Below, in pieces: positions 26,565 through 35,243 of a DNA stretch of 64,000 nt. The notes under the pieces were generated by a model. It searched no databases. It had not been told where the DNA came from and worked only from the letters and a program-made list of their open reading frames with translations. The stretch's first letter is position 1; each line of letters starts with the position of its first letter. This DNA is from Streptomyces sp. BHT-5-2 (GTDB lineage Bacteria > Actinomycetota > Actinomycetes > Streptomycetales > Streptomycetaceae), in the NCBI RefSeq assembly GCF_019774615.1, contig NZ_CP081497.1, forward strand, positions 2,294,001-2,358,000, in the 5' to 3' direction. The translations under genes and the position numbers were made by a program.

Positions 26565-27095
26565 ATGTTCGGTAGGCGTGGTGTCGCGGTGGCCCTGGGG
26601 TCCGTGATGCTGGCTGGATCGTCGTTGGTGTGGGCACCGGCCGGTCAGGCCACGACGGGCGAGGGGAGCGTCGGCTGCATCGGGCATAGTGAGAGCCGTT
26701 ACGACCCGCCGCTCACGCTCCTGCCCCGGCCGACCCATGTTCACGCGGACATCACGTACACCTGCGGTGCCCACGGCCGGACCGTCCCCGCCACCGGCTC
26801 CTTCAACTCGTTCGCACCAGCTGCCTCCTGCGTCGCCGTGTCGGGCGGAAGCGGGAGGGAAGCCGTCCAGTATGCCGACGGCAGCAGGTCACTGATCGTC
26901 TACGACAGCGCCACGACCGTCCGTCTCGCAGGCGTCCTGGTCGTGATCCAGCGAGGCCGGGTCGTCGTGGGACGTGGCCAAGGGCATCCCGTACGGCGGA
27001 CCGTCACCGGCCTGCCCCGCGAACTACCCACGGATTGCCTCACGTCCGGCCTCCGCGGAGGCAGCAACGAGGTGCAACTGGAGATTGAGCCGTAA
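26565..27095 (+). CDS. Secreted hypothetical protein
   Basis: A 176-residue exported protein of unknown function. A signal peptide is clear (MFGRRG, hydrophobic VAVALGSVMLAGSSLVW, cleavage near GQATT). The mature part has four or so cysteines (CIGH, TYTCGAH, ASCVAV, TDCLTSG) that could form two disulfides, and a beta-rich pattern (ADITYTCGAHGR, VQYADGSRSLIVYDSAT). Similar small secreted proteins are common and poorly characterised in Streptomyces. The ATG follows GGAGGGAA closely. Confidence 0.7.
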   Translation: MFGRRGVAVALGSVMLAGSSLVWAPAGQATTGEGSVGCIGHSESRYDPPLTLLPRPTHVHADITYTCGAHGRTVPATGSFNSFAPAASCVAVSGGSGREAVQYADGSRSLIVYDSATTVRLAGVLVVIQRGRVVVGRGQGHPVRRTVTGLPRELPTDCLTSGLRGGSNEVQLEIEP

Positions 27096-27109
27096 ATCCC
27101 GGGCCATGG

Positions 27110-27450
27110 GCTGGCGTCCCAAACCTGATACCAAGACGGGTGGTAACGGGCGGTGGTGGCTGACCCCGCGTCCGCAGGCCCTGGCTGAGCGTGTTCCAGT
27201 CGTTGTCCGGCGCCACCGCCAGGGGAGTGGACACTCGCCACTCCAGGATCGACTGCGCCGCGCGCATGGCCGGGGCGCCCCGCCGCCGGTCGATCCCGTC
27301 CGGTCGGCCGGGGTGGGCCAGGACGACGTCGCACAGCTGGGTGAACACTTCACGGAGCTTGCGGAGGGCCGCGTTGCCCTGGTCGGGCTGGACTGCGGCG
27401 AGGAGTGCGTCCCTGCCCGTGAAGCGGCACGTATGGTTCGATCCACCTGC
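27110..27450 (-). pseudogene. Unrecognised protein-like fragment
   Basis: On the minus strand one frame reads as plausible protein for about 80 codons (FTGRDALLAAVQPDQGNAAL, KLREVFTQLCDVVLAHPGRP, ILEWRVSTPLAVAPDNDWNT). It then turns into proline/arginine-rich sequence. It has balanced hydrophobic residues and GC-rich third positions, unlike neighbouring shadow frames. There is no good start or stop. I cannot name the family. It is probably the remains of a gene. Confidence 0.35.
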
Positions 27451-27592
27451 TCCTCACCGGACACCGGCCCCACGGTTGGCGCTGTAGCGACCGGCGCCCC
27501 TCCGTACCGGCGCCGCTCGGCAAAGTCTGGTGCGGGCTGTGGCACTGCCGCCCGGGGCCGCCGCGCCGCACTCGCGAGTGGAAGGAATGGCC

Positions 27593-28414
27593 ATGCTGCC
27601 TGTCACGTACTACCCGGTCCCCACCCAGGACCTGTTCCGCCGCAATGCCGAACGGATCAAGAACAAGCCCTACGCCGAGTACTTCAACGGCGACCTGTGG
27701 CTCCACGACGACGTCCTGCCGTCCCTGAAGGCGCCCATGGACCCCGACGCCATGCTGTCCTCGGACCCCGCCGACCTCAACACCCTGCTGGACCCCGGCC
27801 ACCACACCGTGGAGACCGGATACGGCCTCACCCGCGCCGGTCACCCCTACGTCGCGAGCCTGACCCGCTTTCCCGGATGCACCCCGGAGATGTTCACCTG
27901 GTGGTTCTGGTGGCACTCCGTGGAGCCCGAGCGGTACTCCCTCTGGTACCCCTACAACCACGTGGAGGCCGTCCCGCGCAACAAGGACGTACTCACCCGG
28001 CCGGGCCTGAGCGACGCCGAACGCTACATCGGCAACACACACGACATCGTCGAATACATCGGCCCCACCCGCCTCGCGCTGTCCGTCGAGTTCGTGGACC
28101 CCGCCGAACTCGGCCTGGACACAGGCCGTTTCACCACGGCTGGTTACCGAGCCCACGCCTGCGCCCGCATCCGTGGCGGCTACATGATCCACCTGGCGCG
28201 AAAGACCGACGAGGGCTTCGAGCTGCGTAGCCGCTACCTCCTCGACCGGACACCCGCGCCGGCCCCTGACAGCGCGGAGGCACGTGACCGGGCGCGGGCC
28301 TTCGCCTACGAACTCCTGCTCCACGACCAGATCGAGTTCACGCACCTGTCGACCTTCCTCGCCGACATCTTCGCCGAGTTCGGCCGGCGGTCCGCATCGC
28401 CTCATGCCTGGTAG
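27593..28414 (+). CDS. DAPG/phloretin hydrolase-like protein (PhlG fold)
   Basis: A 273-residue protein resembling the PhlG family, zinc-dependent enzymes that hydrolyse a carbon-carbon bond between an acyl group and a phloroglucinol ring (2,4-diacetylphloroglucinol, phloretin). Visible family features are the aromatic block MFTWWFWWHSVEPERYSLWY with a likely metal-binding His and Glu, the YIGPTRLALSVEFVDP strand and the C-terminal HDQIEFTHLSTFLADIF with further His/Glu candidates. Length is near the family norm. I chose the ATG at 27593, which has AAGGA about 6 bases upstream; ATG 27587 is too close to it. A TetR gene and a flavin oxidoreductase gene follow on the same strand, suggesting an aromatic-compound catabolic or detoxifying module. 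The substrate is unknown. Confidence 0.75.
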   Translation: MLPVTYYPVPTQDLFRRNAERIKNKPYAEYFNGDLWLHDDVLPSLKAPMDPDAMLSSDPADLNTLLDPGHHTVETGYGLTRAGHPYVASLTRFPGCTPEMFTWWFWWHSVEPERYSLWYPYNHVEAVPRNKDVLTRPGLSDAERYIGNTHDIVEYIGPTRLALSVEFVDPAELGLDTGRFTTAGYRAHACARIRGGYMIHLARKTDEGFELRSRYLLDRTPAPAPDSAEARDRARAFAYELLLHDQIEFTHLSTFLADIFAEFGRRSASPHAW

Positions 28415-28714
28415 GCCGCAGTGCGTCCTGGCCGACGGCGACCCGCTCGCCGACATGCGCGCCACCCGCACCCTCACCCGCGGTGGGTGCGGCGGCATCG
28501 AGCACCCGGCCGCCGATGCCTGACACGAGGTCGTCCCAAGAGCCTTGGACGAACTCACCGACCGGATGCGGAAGAGCTTCTTCAAGCGGCTTGACGCGGC
28601 ATGGCAACCCCGGGGCGGGGTCGGCGCGTTCGGCGGTGGGGACCAGCGCCGCGCGGGCCTGCTCCTCCGACCAGGGCCCCGGCCACGCCGTACCTCGGAG
28701 GGAGAGGGCGATTT
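28415..28714. other. Gap before the TetR gene
   Basis: About 300 bases without a convincing gene. A short frame at 28545-28620 (MDELTDRMRKSFFKRLDAAW) looks protein-like for ~25 codons and may be a scrap of a lost gene. Confidence 0.35.
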
Positions 28715-28748
28715 ATCTGGAGTTGACAACTCCAGATAGTGCTAGTGT
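28715..28748 (+). promoter_or_regulatory. TetR operator palindrome and promoter
   Basis: ATCTGGAGTT, GAC, AACTCCAGAT (28715-28737) is a perfect 10-bp inverted repeat with a 3-base spacer, the usual size of a TetR-family operator. It contains TTGACA (28723-28728), and a -10-like TAGTGT lies at 28743-28748, 7 bases before the ATG of the TetR gene. The 14-base gap between these boxes is shorter than ideal, so the exact -35 is uncertain. The geometry suggests an autorepressed, leaderless transcript. Confidence 0.65.
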
Positions 28749-28754
28749 GGGCTC

Positions 28755-29426
28755 ATGGACGGAACGGTTTCACCCGCACCCCGTGGCGCACGGCGCCTGA
28801 GACGCGATGCCGAGGCCAACCGGCAGCGCACGCTCCTGGCCGCTCGGGAGGTGTTCGCCGAGCGGGGGCTGGGGGTGAACCTTGATGACATCGCTCACCA
28901 TGCCGGTGTCGGAGTGGCGACGTCCTACCGGCTTTTCGGCAACAAGCAGGCGCTGATCAACGAGCTGTTCGAAGAGCGCGTCGATGCCTTGGCGTCGGCC
29001 GCCGAACACGCTCTGGCGGATGACGACCCGTGGGAGGGGTTCGTCGGCCTGCTGACCATGATCTTGGAGCTGATGGCCACCGATCGCGGACTGCGAGAAG
29101 TGGTGTTCTCCGAGGTCGGGGGGCGTCCGCTGGTGGCGCAGGCGCGCCGTAGGTTCATCCCCGCGGCCGACGCGGTCATGCGTCGTGCCCAGGAAGCCGG
29201 CCTGCTGCGCCCGGACTTGGCCATGACCGACCTGCAACTCGTCTTCTACATGGTGAACTGCGCAATCCAGCACACCCAGCCGGTCTCGAACGCGGTGTGG
29301 AGGCGCTGCCTGACGATCGTCCTGGACGGCCTGCGCGTCCGCCCCGGACTGACAGACATGCCGGTGGCGGCTCTCACGACCGCCGAGGAAGAGCAGGTCG
29401 CCGGCCTCAACCCCTTCAGTTCCTGA
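28755..29426 (+). CDS. TetR-family transcriptional regulator
   Basis: A 223-residue repressor. After an Arg-rich leader, residues about 20-66 form the TetR helix-turn-helix (RTLLAAREVFAERGLGVNLDDIAHHAGVGVATSYRLFGNKQALINELF). The rest is the helical ligand-binding and dimerisation domain (LVFYMVNCAIQHTQ). The ATG at 28755 lies 17 bases past a 23-base palindrome. A -10-like element ends 6 bases before it, suggesting a leaderless mRNA and autorepression. It sits between the PhlG-like hydrolase and the flavin oxidoreductase, which are likely targets, but no second copy of the palindrome was found before either. The ligand is unknown. Confidence 0.9.
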   Translation: MDGTVSPAPRGARRLRRDAEANRQRTLLAAREVFAERGLGVNLDDIAHHAGVGVATSYRLFGNKQALINELFEERVDALASAAEHALADDDPWEGFVGLLTMILELMATDRGLREVVFSEVGGRPLVAQARRRFIPAADAVMRRAQEAGLLRPDLAMTDLQLVFYMVNCAIQHTQPVSNAVWRRCLTIVLDGLRVRPGLTDMPVAALTTAEEEQVAGLNPFSS

Positions 29427-29722
29427 GCGCTTCCGTACCTCCCGAGGCGCTGCTCGCCGGGCCCGATGCCTCGCTCCTTGCAGGGGCCGGATCTGCGCGC
29501 GGCCGTGATCGCGCCGGTGTGAGCCACCGTGTGCGGTCAACGGCCCCTGCGGTCATGCCTTTCCGCTGCGCACTCGTGCGCTCAGCCTGACGGCTGGACA
29601 TCGCGCGAACGCAAGGTCTCCGCACGTCGTGGCTCTTCCGCGGTGTTCCACCGGCAACCGCCGGCCGTGCCGAGTACGGCCGGCTCCCCACCTTCGAAGC
29701 AATGACGCAAGGACGGTGTTCG

Positions 29723-31129
29723 ATGAATCCGACAGCTCTTGAGGTCGACTACCTGATCGTCGGTGCCGGGGCCATGGGGATGGCCTTCGCCGACACCCTC
29801 ATCGCCGAGACCGACGCGACGGTGGCCATCGTCGACCGCCATGACCAGCCCGGCGGTCACTGGACGGTCGCCTACCCCTTCGTGCGCCTGCACCAGCCGT
29901 CGTCCTTCTACGGCGTCAACTCCCGCGAGCTGGGCAGCGGCACGGTGGACCAGGACGGCTGGAACGCGGGACTGCACGAGCTGGCCTCGGCCAGCGAGAT
30001 CCTGGCCTACTTCGACCAGGTGATGCGCAGGACACTCCTGCCGACCGGCCGGGTCTCCTACTTCCCCAAGTCGCTCTACGACGGCCCGGATCCCCAGCGG
30101 CCCGACGTCCAGCGCTTCCGCTCCCTCGTCAGCGGGGCCGGCTTCGAGGTGACCGTCAAACGGCGGACCGTGGACGCCACCTACATGAACGTCACCGTGC
30201 CGGCCATGGCTCCGCCCAAGTACGAGGTCGCCCCCGGCATCCGCCTGATCACCCCCAACCAGCTGCCCGCCCTGGAGGAACTGCCGTCCCACTACACCGT
30301 CGTCGGGGCGGGAAAGACAGGCATCGACGCCTGCCTGTGGCTGCTCAGCCGCGGCACCGATCCCGCCGACATCACCTGGATCATGCCCCGCGACTCCTGG
30401 CTGATCGACCGCGCCCACACCCAGCCCGGGGATTCCTCCGCCCTCGAAACGGAGGCGGCCCGCCGCGAGGCCGTGGCCGGCGCCAGCACGGTGCAAGAGC
30501 TGTTCACACGGCTGGAGGACCGCGGCCTGCTGCTTCGGCTGTCGCCCGACGTCGAGCCGACGGCCTACCGCTGCGCGACGGTCGCCCGCGCCGAACTCGA
30601 ACAGCTGCGCCGCATCGGCGACATCGTCCGCCACGGCAGGGTCAGGCGCATCGACGAGAGCGAGATCGAACTCGACGAGGCCATCGTTCCCGCGCAGGCC
30701 GGGACCCTCTACATCGACTGCACCGCCGACGGTCTGGAACGACGGCCGACGGTGCCTGTCTTCGACCAGGCGCGCATCACGTTGCAGGCGGTGGTTCCCT
30801 GCCAGCAGGTGTTCAGCGCCGCACTCACCGCCCACGTCGAGGCGAGTTACGCCGACGACGACACCAAGAACGCCCTGTGCGCACCCTCGCAGCACCCCGA
30901 CTCCGCCCTGGACTGGATACAGTTCTTCGGCGACATCCAGGAGCGGATCGTGCGATGGACCGCCGACCCCGCACTCGTCGCATGGCTCACCACCTGCCGC
31001 CTCCTGGGCCGACGGCTCCCCGAGCTCTCCCCCGAGCAGCGCACCGCACTCCTGCCCACGTTCCAGGCCCAGAAGCTGAAGCTGGAGCGGCTTCTCCAGC
31101 AGGCGAACGTGGTCTCGGCAGTGAACTGA
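29723..31129 (+). CDS. FAD/NAD(P)-binding oxidoreductase (monooxygenase-like)
   Basis: A 468-residue flavoprotein. The N-terminus has an FAD dinucleotide fold (YLIVGAGAMGMAFADTLI) closed by an acidic strand end (VAIVDRHDQPGGHW). A second Rossmann motif at about residue 192 (YTVVGAGKTGIDACLWLL) would bind NAD(P)H. This two-fold arrangement is that of flavin-containing monooxygenases and related oxidoreductases. A clean FMO signature was not seen. The ATG at 29723 has AAGGACGG about 6 bases upstream. The alternative ATG at 29702 lacks one. There is no signal peptide or membrane segment. It lies near the PhlG-like hydrolase and TetR genes, so oxidation of an aromatic or other small metabolite is plausible. 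A gap of 296 bases before it has no gene. Confidence 0.82.
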   Translation: MNPTALEVDYLIVGAGAMGMAFADTLIAETDATVAIVDRHDQPGGHWTVAYPFVRLHQPSSFYGVNSRELGSGTVDQDGWNAGLHELASASEILAYFDQVMRRTLLPTGRVSYFPKSLYDGPDPQRPDVQRFRSLVSGAGFEVTVKRRTVDATYMNVTVPAMAPPKYEVAPGIRLITPNQLPALEELPSHYTVVGAGKTGIDACLWLLSRGTDPADITWIMPRDSWLIDRAHTQPGDSSALETEAARREAVAGASTVQELFTRLEDRGLLLRLSPDVEPTAYRCATVARAELEQLRRIGDIVRHGRVRRIDESEIELDEAIVPAQAGTLYIDCTADGLERRPTVPVFDQARITLQAVVPCQQVFSAALTAHVEASYADDDTKNALCAPSQHPDSALDWIQFFGDIQERIVRWTADPALVAWLTTCRLLGRRLPELSPEQRTALLPTFQAQKLKLERLLQQANVVSAVN

Positions 31130-31249
31130 CCGACGACATGGCGACATCACCCACATCCACCTGGCCGTGTGGGCTCGGTGCCGTCTGGCCGGGCCGCATG
31201 GTCCGTTTGCCAACTGGAGCGAGAAGTGGTCGGGGGCCGCTTCGGCCGA

Positions 31250-31650
31250 TGTTCCGCGCCGGGCGCTGATGGCCACCGATCCCGTCACCATCCGCGCCGG
31301 CCTGCCGAGCCTGATGGGCGCGATTCTGTTGCTCGAACACCACAAGGGCACCGGGCTGGGGGAGGTCGACCGCGCGCTGACCCAACTGACCGGCAGCGGG
31401 TGCCTGGAGGGCCTGCGCGGCGTGGTACTCGGCCAGTTCCTCGGCTTCGATGGGGCCGCGGCCGACCCTGCGTTGGGCGGACGGGGCATTGCTGACGTCC
31501 TGCGTGACCGACTCGCCCGCCTGGGTGTTCCGGTCCTCGGCGGGCTTTCCGTCGGACGCGGCGCACACGCTCCAACTGTCCCACTCGGAACCGAGGCCAC
31601 GATCGACACGACCACGGGAACGCTGACCGTCCAGTCGGCTGTCGTGCGAC
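31250..31650 (+). pseudogene. C-terminal fragment of an S66 (LD-carboxypeptidase/MccF-like) peptidase
   Basis: About 130 codons match the C-terminal domain of S66 serine peptidases, which cleave LD-peptide bonds in cell-wall peptides or microcin C-type compounds: GLPSLMGAILLLEHHKG, LGEVDRALTQLTGSGCLEGL, GVVLGQFLGFD and VGRGAHAPTVPLGTEATID. The N-terminal domain with the nucleophilic Ser is absent. The usual GHG catalytic His near the end appears as GRG. The frame runs on without family character and collides with the opposite VTC gene. A truncated, inactive remnant. Confidence 0.75.
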
Positions 31651-31840
31651 GTCACGGGCCCTCGGAGTTGGCGTTCATGTCGGGTTCCGGTCCACGATCA
31701 CCGCGGTGGACAGCTGGTCGAAACGGTCGGCTCGGGCTGCCCGTAGCGCGGCAGCCGGTTGCCCGACGCGCCGCGTCGGCGGCTGACGGGACGCCCGTGC
31801 GCGCCCGTCAGCCGCCGTCGCTATGGAAGGGGAGACACGG

Positions 31841-32662
31841 TCACCCTGTTCCGGCCCCGAAGGCCCGGCGCGCCGCGCGGCGCCAGCGGTTGGCGGGGAG
31901 CGACGGGCGCAGGGCGGCGAACGCGCCGCAGTACTTGGTGAAGACGGCGGGCTGCACACCGTGGGCGTGCAGTACGCGGTCCGCGTCGGTGAGGTGCCCG
32001 GTTGATTTCGTCTCGACCAGCACGAGGTCGGTGTCGCAGTGCACGGCCTGTTGTGTCCTCAGATCGACGCAGACCAGTCCCGCGTCGCAGGTGACGCGCT
32101 CGCCGTCGCCCACGAAGGTCGCTCGGAGGTAGTCCGTGCTGAGCGAGGGATGCAGTGTGGTGGGAGCGGCGATCGCGTAGGCCCGGTCCAGGGTTGCCGC
32201 GAGGAAGGCTTGTTGGGCGGGGGCGAGTGGGGTGTCGGTCCCGGTGAGGGGCCGGCGGTGCTTGACGGTGTCGCCGCGGCTCCCCTTGAGCTTGATCTCG
32301 TACTGCCGCTCGCCGGTGTCCTGGTAGACGCGTTCACGGATCTTGAAGCGGAGGCGGCGGCCCTGGCGGTGATCGTGGAACGACCGGAGGTCGGGGGTGT
32401 CGTAGTAGACCGAGTGGTAGCGGAAGGCGCGTCGGCCCTCGATGGCCAGGGCCCGTAGCGGCCCGCCGCGGCGCTGCGGCGCGGTGAGCCGGCCGACCAC
32501 ATGGGCGAACGTGTCTGCCGGTACCAGGTAGCTGCGGTCGAAGCGCGCGAGCAGGGCGGACCGCTCGTTGACCTCGGCCAGCGAAATGGGTTCGGCGTCG
32601 TGGGCCGCCTCGTTGATGGCCTGTACGGCCGCCGGGGCGAGCACCGCCGTTCCGGCCGTCAT
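31841..32662 (-). CDS. VTC-domain protein (polyphosphate polymerase-like)
   Basis: A 273-residue protein with a VTC domain, the catalytic tunnel fold of yeast Vtc4 that makes polyphosphate from ATP and belongs to the triphosphate tunnel enzymes. Typical features are FDRSYLVPADTF near residue 41, YHSVYYDTPDLRSFHDH near 82, and basic/acidic strand pairs RLRFKIRERVY and RQYEIKLKGSRG lining the tunnel. CDTDLVLVETKS and VFTKYCGAFAAL lie near the end. Its ATG overlaps the stop of the upstream DUF4956 gene (ATGA). That pairing is common in bacteria and supports a membrane-linked polyphosphate or related polymer function. Activity itself is inferred. Confidence 0.87.
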   Translation of the reverse strand: MTAGTAVLAPAAVQAINEAAHDAEPISLAEVNERSALLARFDRSYLVPADTFAHVVGRLTAPQRRGGPLRALAIEGRRAFRYHSVYYDTPDLRSFHDHRQGRRLRFKIRERVYQDTGERQYEIKLKGSRGDTVKHRRPLTGTDTPLAPAQQAFLAATLDRAYAIAAPTTLHPSLSTDYLRATFVGDGERVTCDAGLVCVDLRTQQAVHCDTDLVLVETKSTGHLTDADRVLHAHGVQPAVFTKYCGAFAALRPSLPANRWRRAARRAFGAGTG

Positions 32663-33291
32663 GCCGCGTCCAGGACGGGCGAGTTCGGACGCCCGCGCTC
32701 GGCCACGGCGGGCTGCTCACCTACGGTTCTCGACGCGGCTTCTCGGTAACGGACGTCGACGACCATCAGATCCCGCACGAAGTCCACCTCCATGACCGTC
32801 CAGTGCAGTGGTTCGCCGAGGCGCCGCTCAAGGTCGGCCCGGAGCGGGGCGGGGTCGCTGTGGACGGTGTCGAGAGTGACGACCGCGCGACGGGTGCGGG
32901 CGAGCAGCCGCGGGTGGTCGGCCGCGTAGACGACCAGCAGGAGTACGGCGCTCAGCACAGCGGCAAGGCCGAACGACAGGTGCGGGAGGGCGCAGATGAG
33001 GCCGAGGACGAGCGTGGTGAAGTAGTAGGCGACTTCCTCGTGTTGGACGGAGTCGGAGCGGAGCCTGATGATCGACAGGACGCCGAAGAGGCCGAAGCCG
33101 ACCGCCATGCCTCCCTTGCCGCCCACTGCGGCGAGCGCCGCGACGACGGTGAACAGGGCGACGTTCAGGGCCAGATACGCGGGCACGAGGTCGCGGCGTC
33201 GGTGCCTGGGGTAGTAGATCGCGAACGCCAGCAGGCAGATGGCGGCGAGGTCGAGCCCCAGGTGGGCGACGAGGTGACGTAACGAGTCCAT
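32659..33291 (-). CDS. DUF4956 membrane protein
   Basis: A 210-residue membrane protein of the DUF4956 family. Four or so hydrophobic helices span residues 10-125 (LGLDLAAICLLAFAIYYP; YLALNVALFTVVAALAAV; VGFGLFGVLSIIRLRSD; FGLAAVLSAVLLLVVYAAD), followed by a soluble ~85-residue domain (LERRLGEPLHWTVMEVDFVRDLMVVDVRY). FGLFGVLSIIRLRS is the family signature. It is the first gene of an ATGA-coupled pair with the VTC protein and probably anchors or regulates it. Its exact role is not known. Confidence 0.88.
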   Translation of the reverse strand: MDSLRHLVAHLGLDLAAICLLAFAIYYPRHRRRDLVPAYLALNVALFTVVAALAAVGGKGGMAVGFGLFGVLSIIRLRSDSVQHEEVAYYFTTLVLGLICALPHLSFGLAAVLSAVLLLVVYAADHPRLLARTRRAVVTLDTVHSDPAPLRADLERRLGEPLHWTVMEVDFVRDLMVVDVRYREAASRTVGEQPAVAERGRPNSPVLDAA

Positions 33292-33603
33292 GGTTCCACT
33301 CTCTGTGAAGAACGGAAGGGGTCTGAACTGTAGGGAAACTCAAGCTGAACGGTCCCCCCTTCTTGATGGATATTGCGCATCCCTGATCGTTACTGTTGGT
33401 AAGTGTCTGGTAACGCATCACGGCTGGCGCGTTCGGCGTTCTTGCCGCGCGAGTCGGGGCGATCTTGCGGACCGGCGTGACCGTCCGCCCCCGTCCCGGT
33501 CGCGGCTCGCTGATTTTTGCGTGATACTCCAGCGAAGACGCGGGCGCTCCAGGCGTCGAGTACCGGCAGGAGCAACTCCTGTCGCACGTAGACGGTCAGG
33601 GAG

Positions 33604-33855
33604 TGGTCGAGGGCGTGTGCCTCGCTCCGAAGGGAACGCGGGCTGCCGCCGATTGCGCGAGACGTCGTGTTGATCAGGGGCACCCCGGCCGACGTCGAAG
33701 GCGGGCGGGCGAACGGGGTGCGGGTCATCGCGGTCGCCTCGGGCCGGAGCGCCGCCCCGGAACTACGCGATGCAGGGGCCGATGCAGTCGTACCGGACCT
33801 GCGTGACACGAAACGTCTCCCGAAGCTCATCCGTGGGAGCGAGCGTCCGGTCTGA
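33604..33855 (+). pseudogene. C-terminal fragment of a HAD-family phosphatase
   Basis: About 70 codons match the end of phosphoglycolate-phosphatase-like HAD hydrolases. ARDVVLIRGTPADVEGGRAN corresponds to motif IV (normally GDTPxDV, here GTPADV with the first Asp lost by an extra residue change). It is followed by GVRVIAVASGRSAAPELRDA and GADAVVPDLRDT. The N-terminal nucleophile Asp domain and cap are missing. The intergenic stretch 33292-33603 before it and 33856-34118 after it show no gene. A dead remnant. Confidence 0.7.
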
Positions 33856-34118
33856 CCGGGTCCGCGGGCACCAGTCATCGCGCCGCAGAAGACCGCGACG
33901 GAGACGTGGTATCTCGGGATGCGCAGAGCGGTCACGCGGCACCCATCGGCTACGCGAACTGCCAGCTTATGAGGGCCAAATGAGTCTGCGTCGATCCGCG
34001 GCATCGAAGGTGGCGGACGCACTGTTCGCGCGAGAAACGGGCCCACGCCTGGCGTCCCCGATTGGGCCAGACGGGCGAAACCGTAAATCCTGACCGCCCG
34101 ACACATCGTTGGTGGGTC

Positions 34119-34505
34119 ATGACCATTCGTAGGGCGCTTGGGCTTACCGCCGCCGCACTCGGGGCCGGACTGGCGACTGCCGCACCCGCATCCGCCGGTG
34201 GCATCGGCGTCATCCTCTCGCCGTCATTCGACAACGACTGCGCCAACCAACACGCCGCAGCACGAGCCAACGCTGACACCAGCCACGGGAGCGGGGCTGC
34301 AAGCGGACAATTGGCGGCAGTTCCGGCCTACACCCCGCTCAACCACTGTGGCGGTGCTGAACTCCCGCTGTCCCGGAACTGCACGGACTCAGGGGCACCC
34401 AGCGAACCAGGGTCCTTGGTCGGCGCCACCAATCTTGCGCAAAACCTGCTCTGCGAGGGACTTCGGAACAACCTCACCAATCCGAACGTGAATGCCCTCG
34501 GCTAG
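34119..34505 (+). CDS. Small secreted protein, Streptomyces-type
   Basis: A 128-residue exported protein of unknown function. The signal peptide is textbook (MTIRRALGLTAAALGAGLATAAPASA). The mature part is short, Gly/Asn/Ala-rich and has cysteines at NDCANQH, NHCGGAE, RNCTDSG and LLCEG that could form two disulfides. Similar small proteins with a GGIGVILSP start to the mature chain occur in Streptomyces, loosely recalling surface proteins, but it lacks chaplin features. The ATG at 34119 was chosen because it starts the signal peptide. A longer frame from 34062 has no role. Confidence 0.75.
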   Translation: MTIRRALGLTAAALGAGLATAAPASAGGIGVILSPSFDNDCANQHAAARANADTSHGSGAASGQLAAVPAYTPLNHCGGAELPLSRNCTDSGAPSEPGSLVGATNLAQNLLCEGLRNNLTNPNVNALG

Positions 34506-34675
34506 TACCACAGCCGGCAGCAGGGCTGCCTGGCGAAGGCGGCCTGGGACGCGGACGTGTTGCGAGACCGGGTGGGGGGACTGTGCGGTCGCGGCTCGCC
34601 CAGAGCATGCTTCAGCGGGCCCTGGCAGCCGATGTGCCCTTCACCTACTTCCTCGCCGACGAGGCGTACCGACAG
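34506..34675 (+). mobile_element. IS701-like transposase scrap with internal deletion
   Basis: Two short pieces of an IS701-family transposase lie side by side in different frames. The first reads CLAKAAWDADVLRDRVGGL, like the family LLxRAVWDADAVRDDVR region. The second reads SRLAQSMLQRALAADVPFTY plus FLADEAYRQ, like the LAxxMLxRALxAGVPxxWxxxDEVYG region with part of the catalytic core. The ~200 residues normally between them are gone. The 3' side runs directly into a peroxiredoxin fragment. No terminal repeats were found. Confidence 0.65.
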
Positions 34676-35056
34676 TGCCGCACGCTGCAACAGCACCAGA
34701 ACGCGTTCACCGTCCGTGGTGCGCAACTGGTGGCTGTCTCGCCGCAGATTCCCGACGAGTCACTCTCCCTTGTCGAAAAGGAGCAGCTCGCCTTCGAGGT
34801 CCTGAGCGATGTCGGCTCTGAGGTGGCCAAGCAGTTCGGCATCGCCTTCGACCTCTCAGACGAACTGGGCGGCGTCTACGACGGGTTCGGGTTCGACCTG
34901 CACCGCGTCAACGGCGGCCATGCCCGCACCCTGCCATTGCCCGCCACCTACGTCATCGACAGGACCGGCGTCATCCGGTGGGCGTTCGTGTCGACCGACT
35001 ACACCCTGCGGGCCGAACCGTCCGAGATCGTGGCCGCGCTCCACTCGTTGACGTGA
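34676..35056 (+). pseudogene. Peroxiredoxin-like fragment fused to transposase sequence
   Basis: From about 34676 the frame reads as the C-terminal two thirds of an AhpC/TSA-type peroxiredoxin-like protein: CRTLQQHQNAFTVRGAQLVA, VSPQIPDESLSLVEKEQLAF, FDLSDELGGVYDGFGFDL, LPLPATYVIDRTGVIRWAFV. The N-terminal third, which holds the CPxC or TxxC redox motif, is replaced by transposase sequence, although the open frame runs from 34583 through both pieces. The chimera would encode 157 residues but cannot be a working peroxidase. It looks like an insertion/deletion scar. Confidence 0.7.
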
Positions 35057-35243
35057 CCGTCACTGGCCCCGAGAACCTCGGAGTTCACGCCATGACCGCA
35101 TCCTCCCGCGGGAACGCCATGGGTCACACCACCGGGCACCGCTGTCGAATCCACGACCGCGCCCACCTGGCCCGCGCATCCACCGCAGCCCGGCGGCCAC
35201 CCCGGCTTGACGTGGGCACGCCGCGAAAAGCGATCATGGAAGC

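Noticed and set aside
33390..34106. 238-codon minus-strand open frame
   Set aside because: It is Arg/Ser/Pro-rich and crosses the HAD remnant on the opposite strand; no family match.
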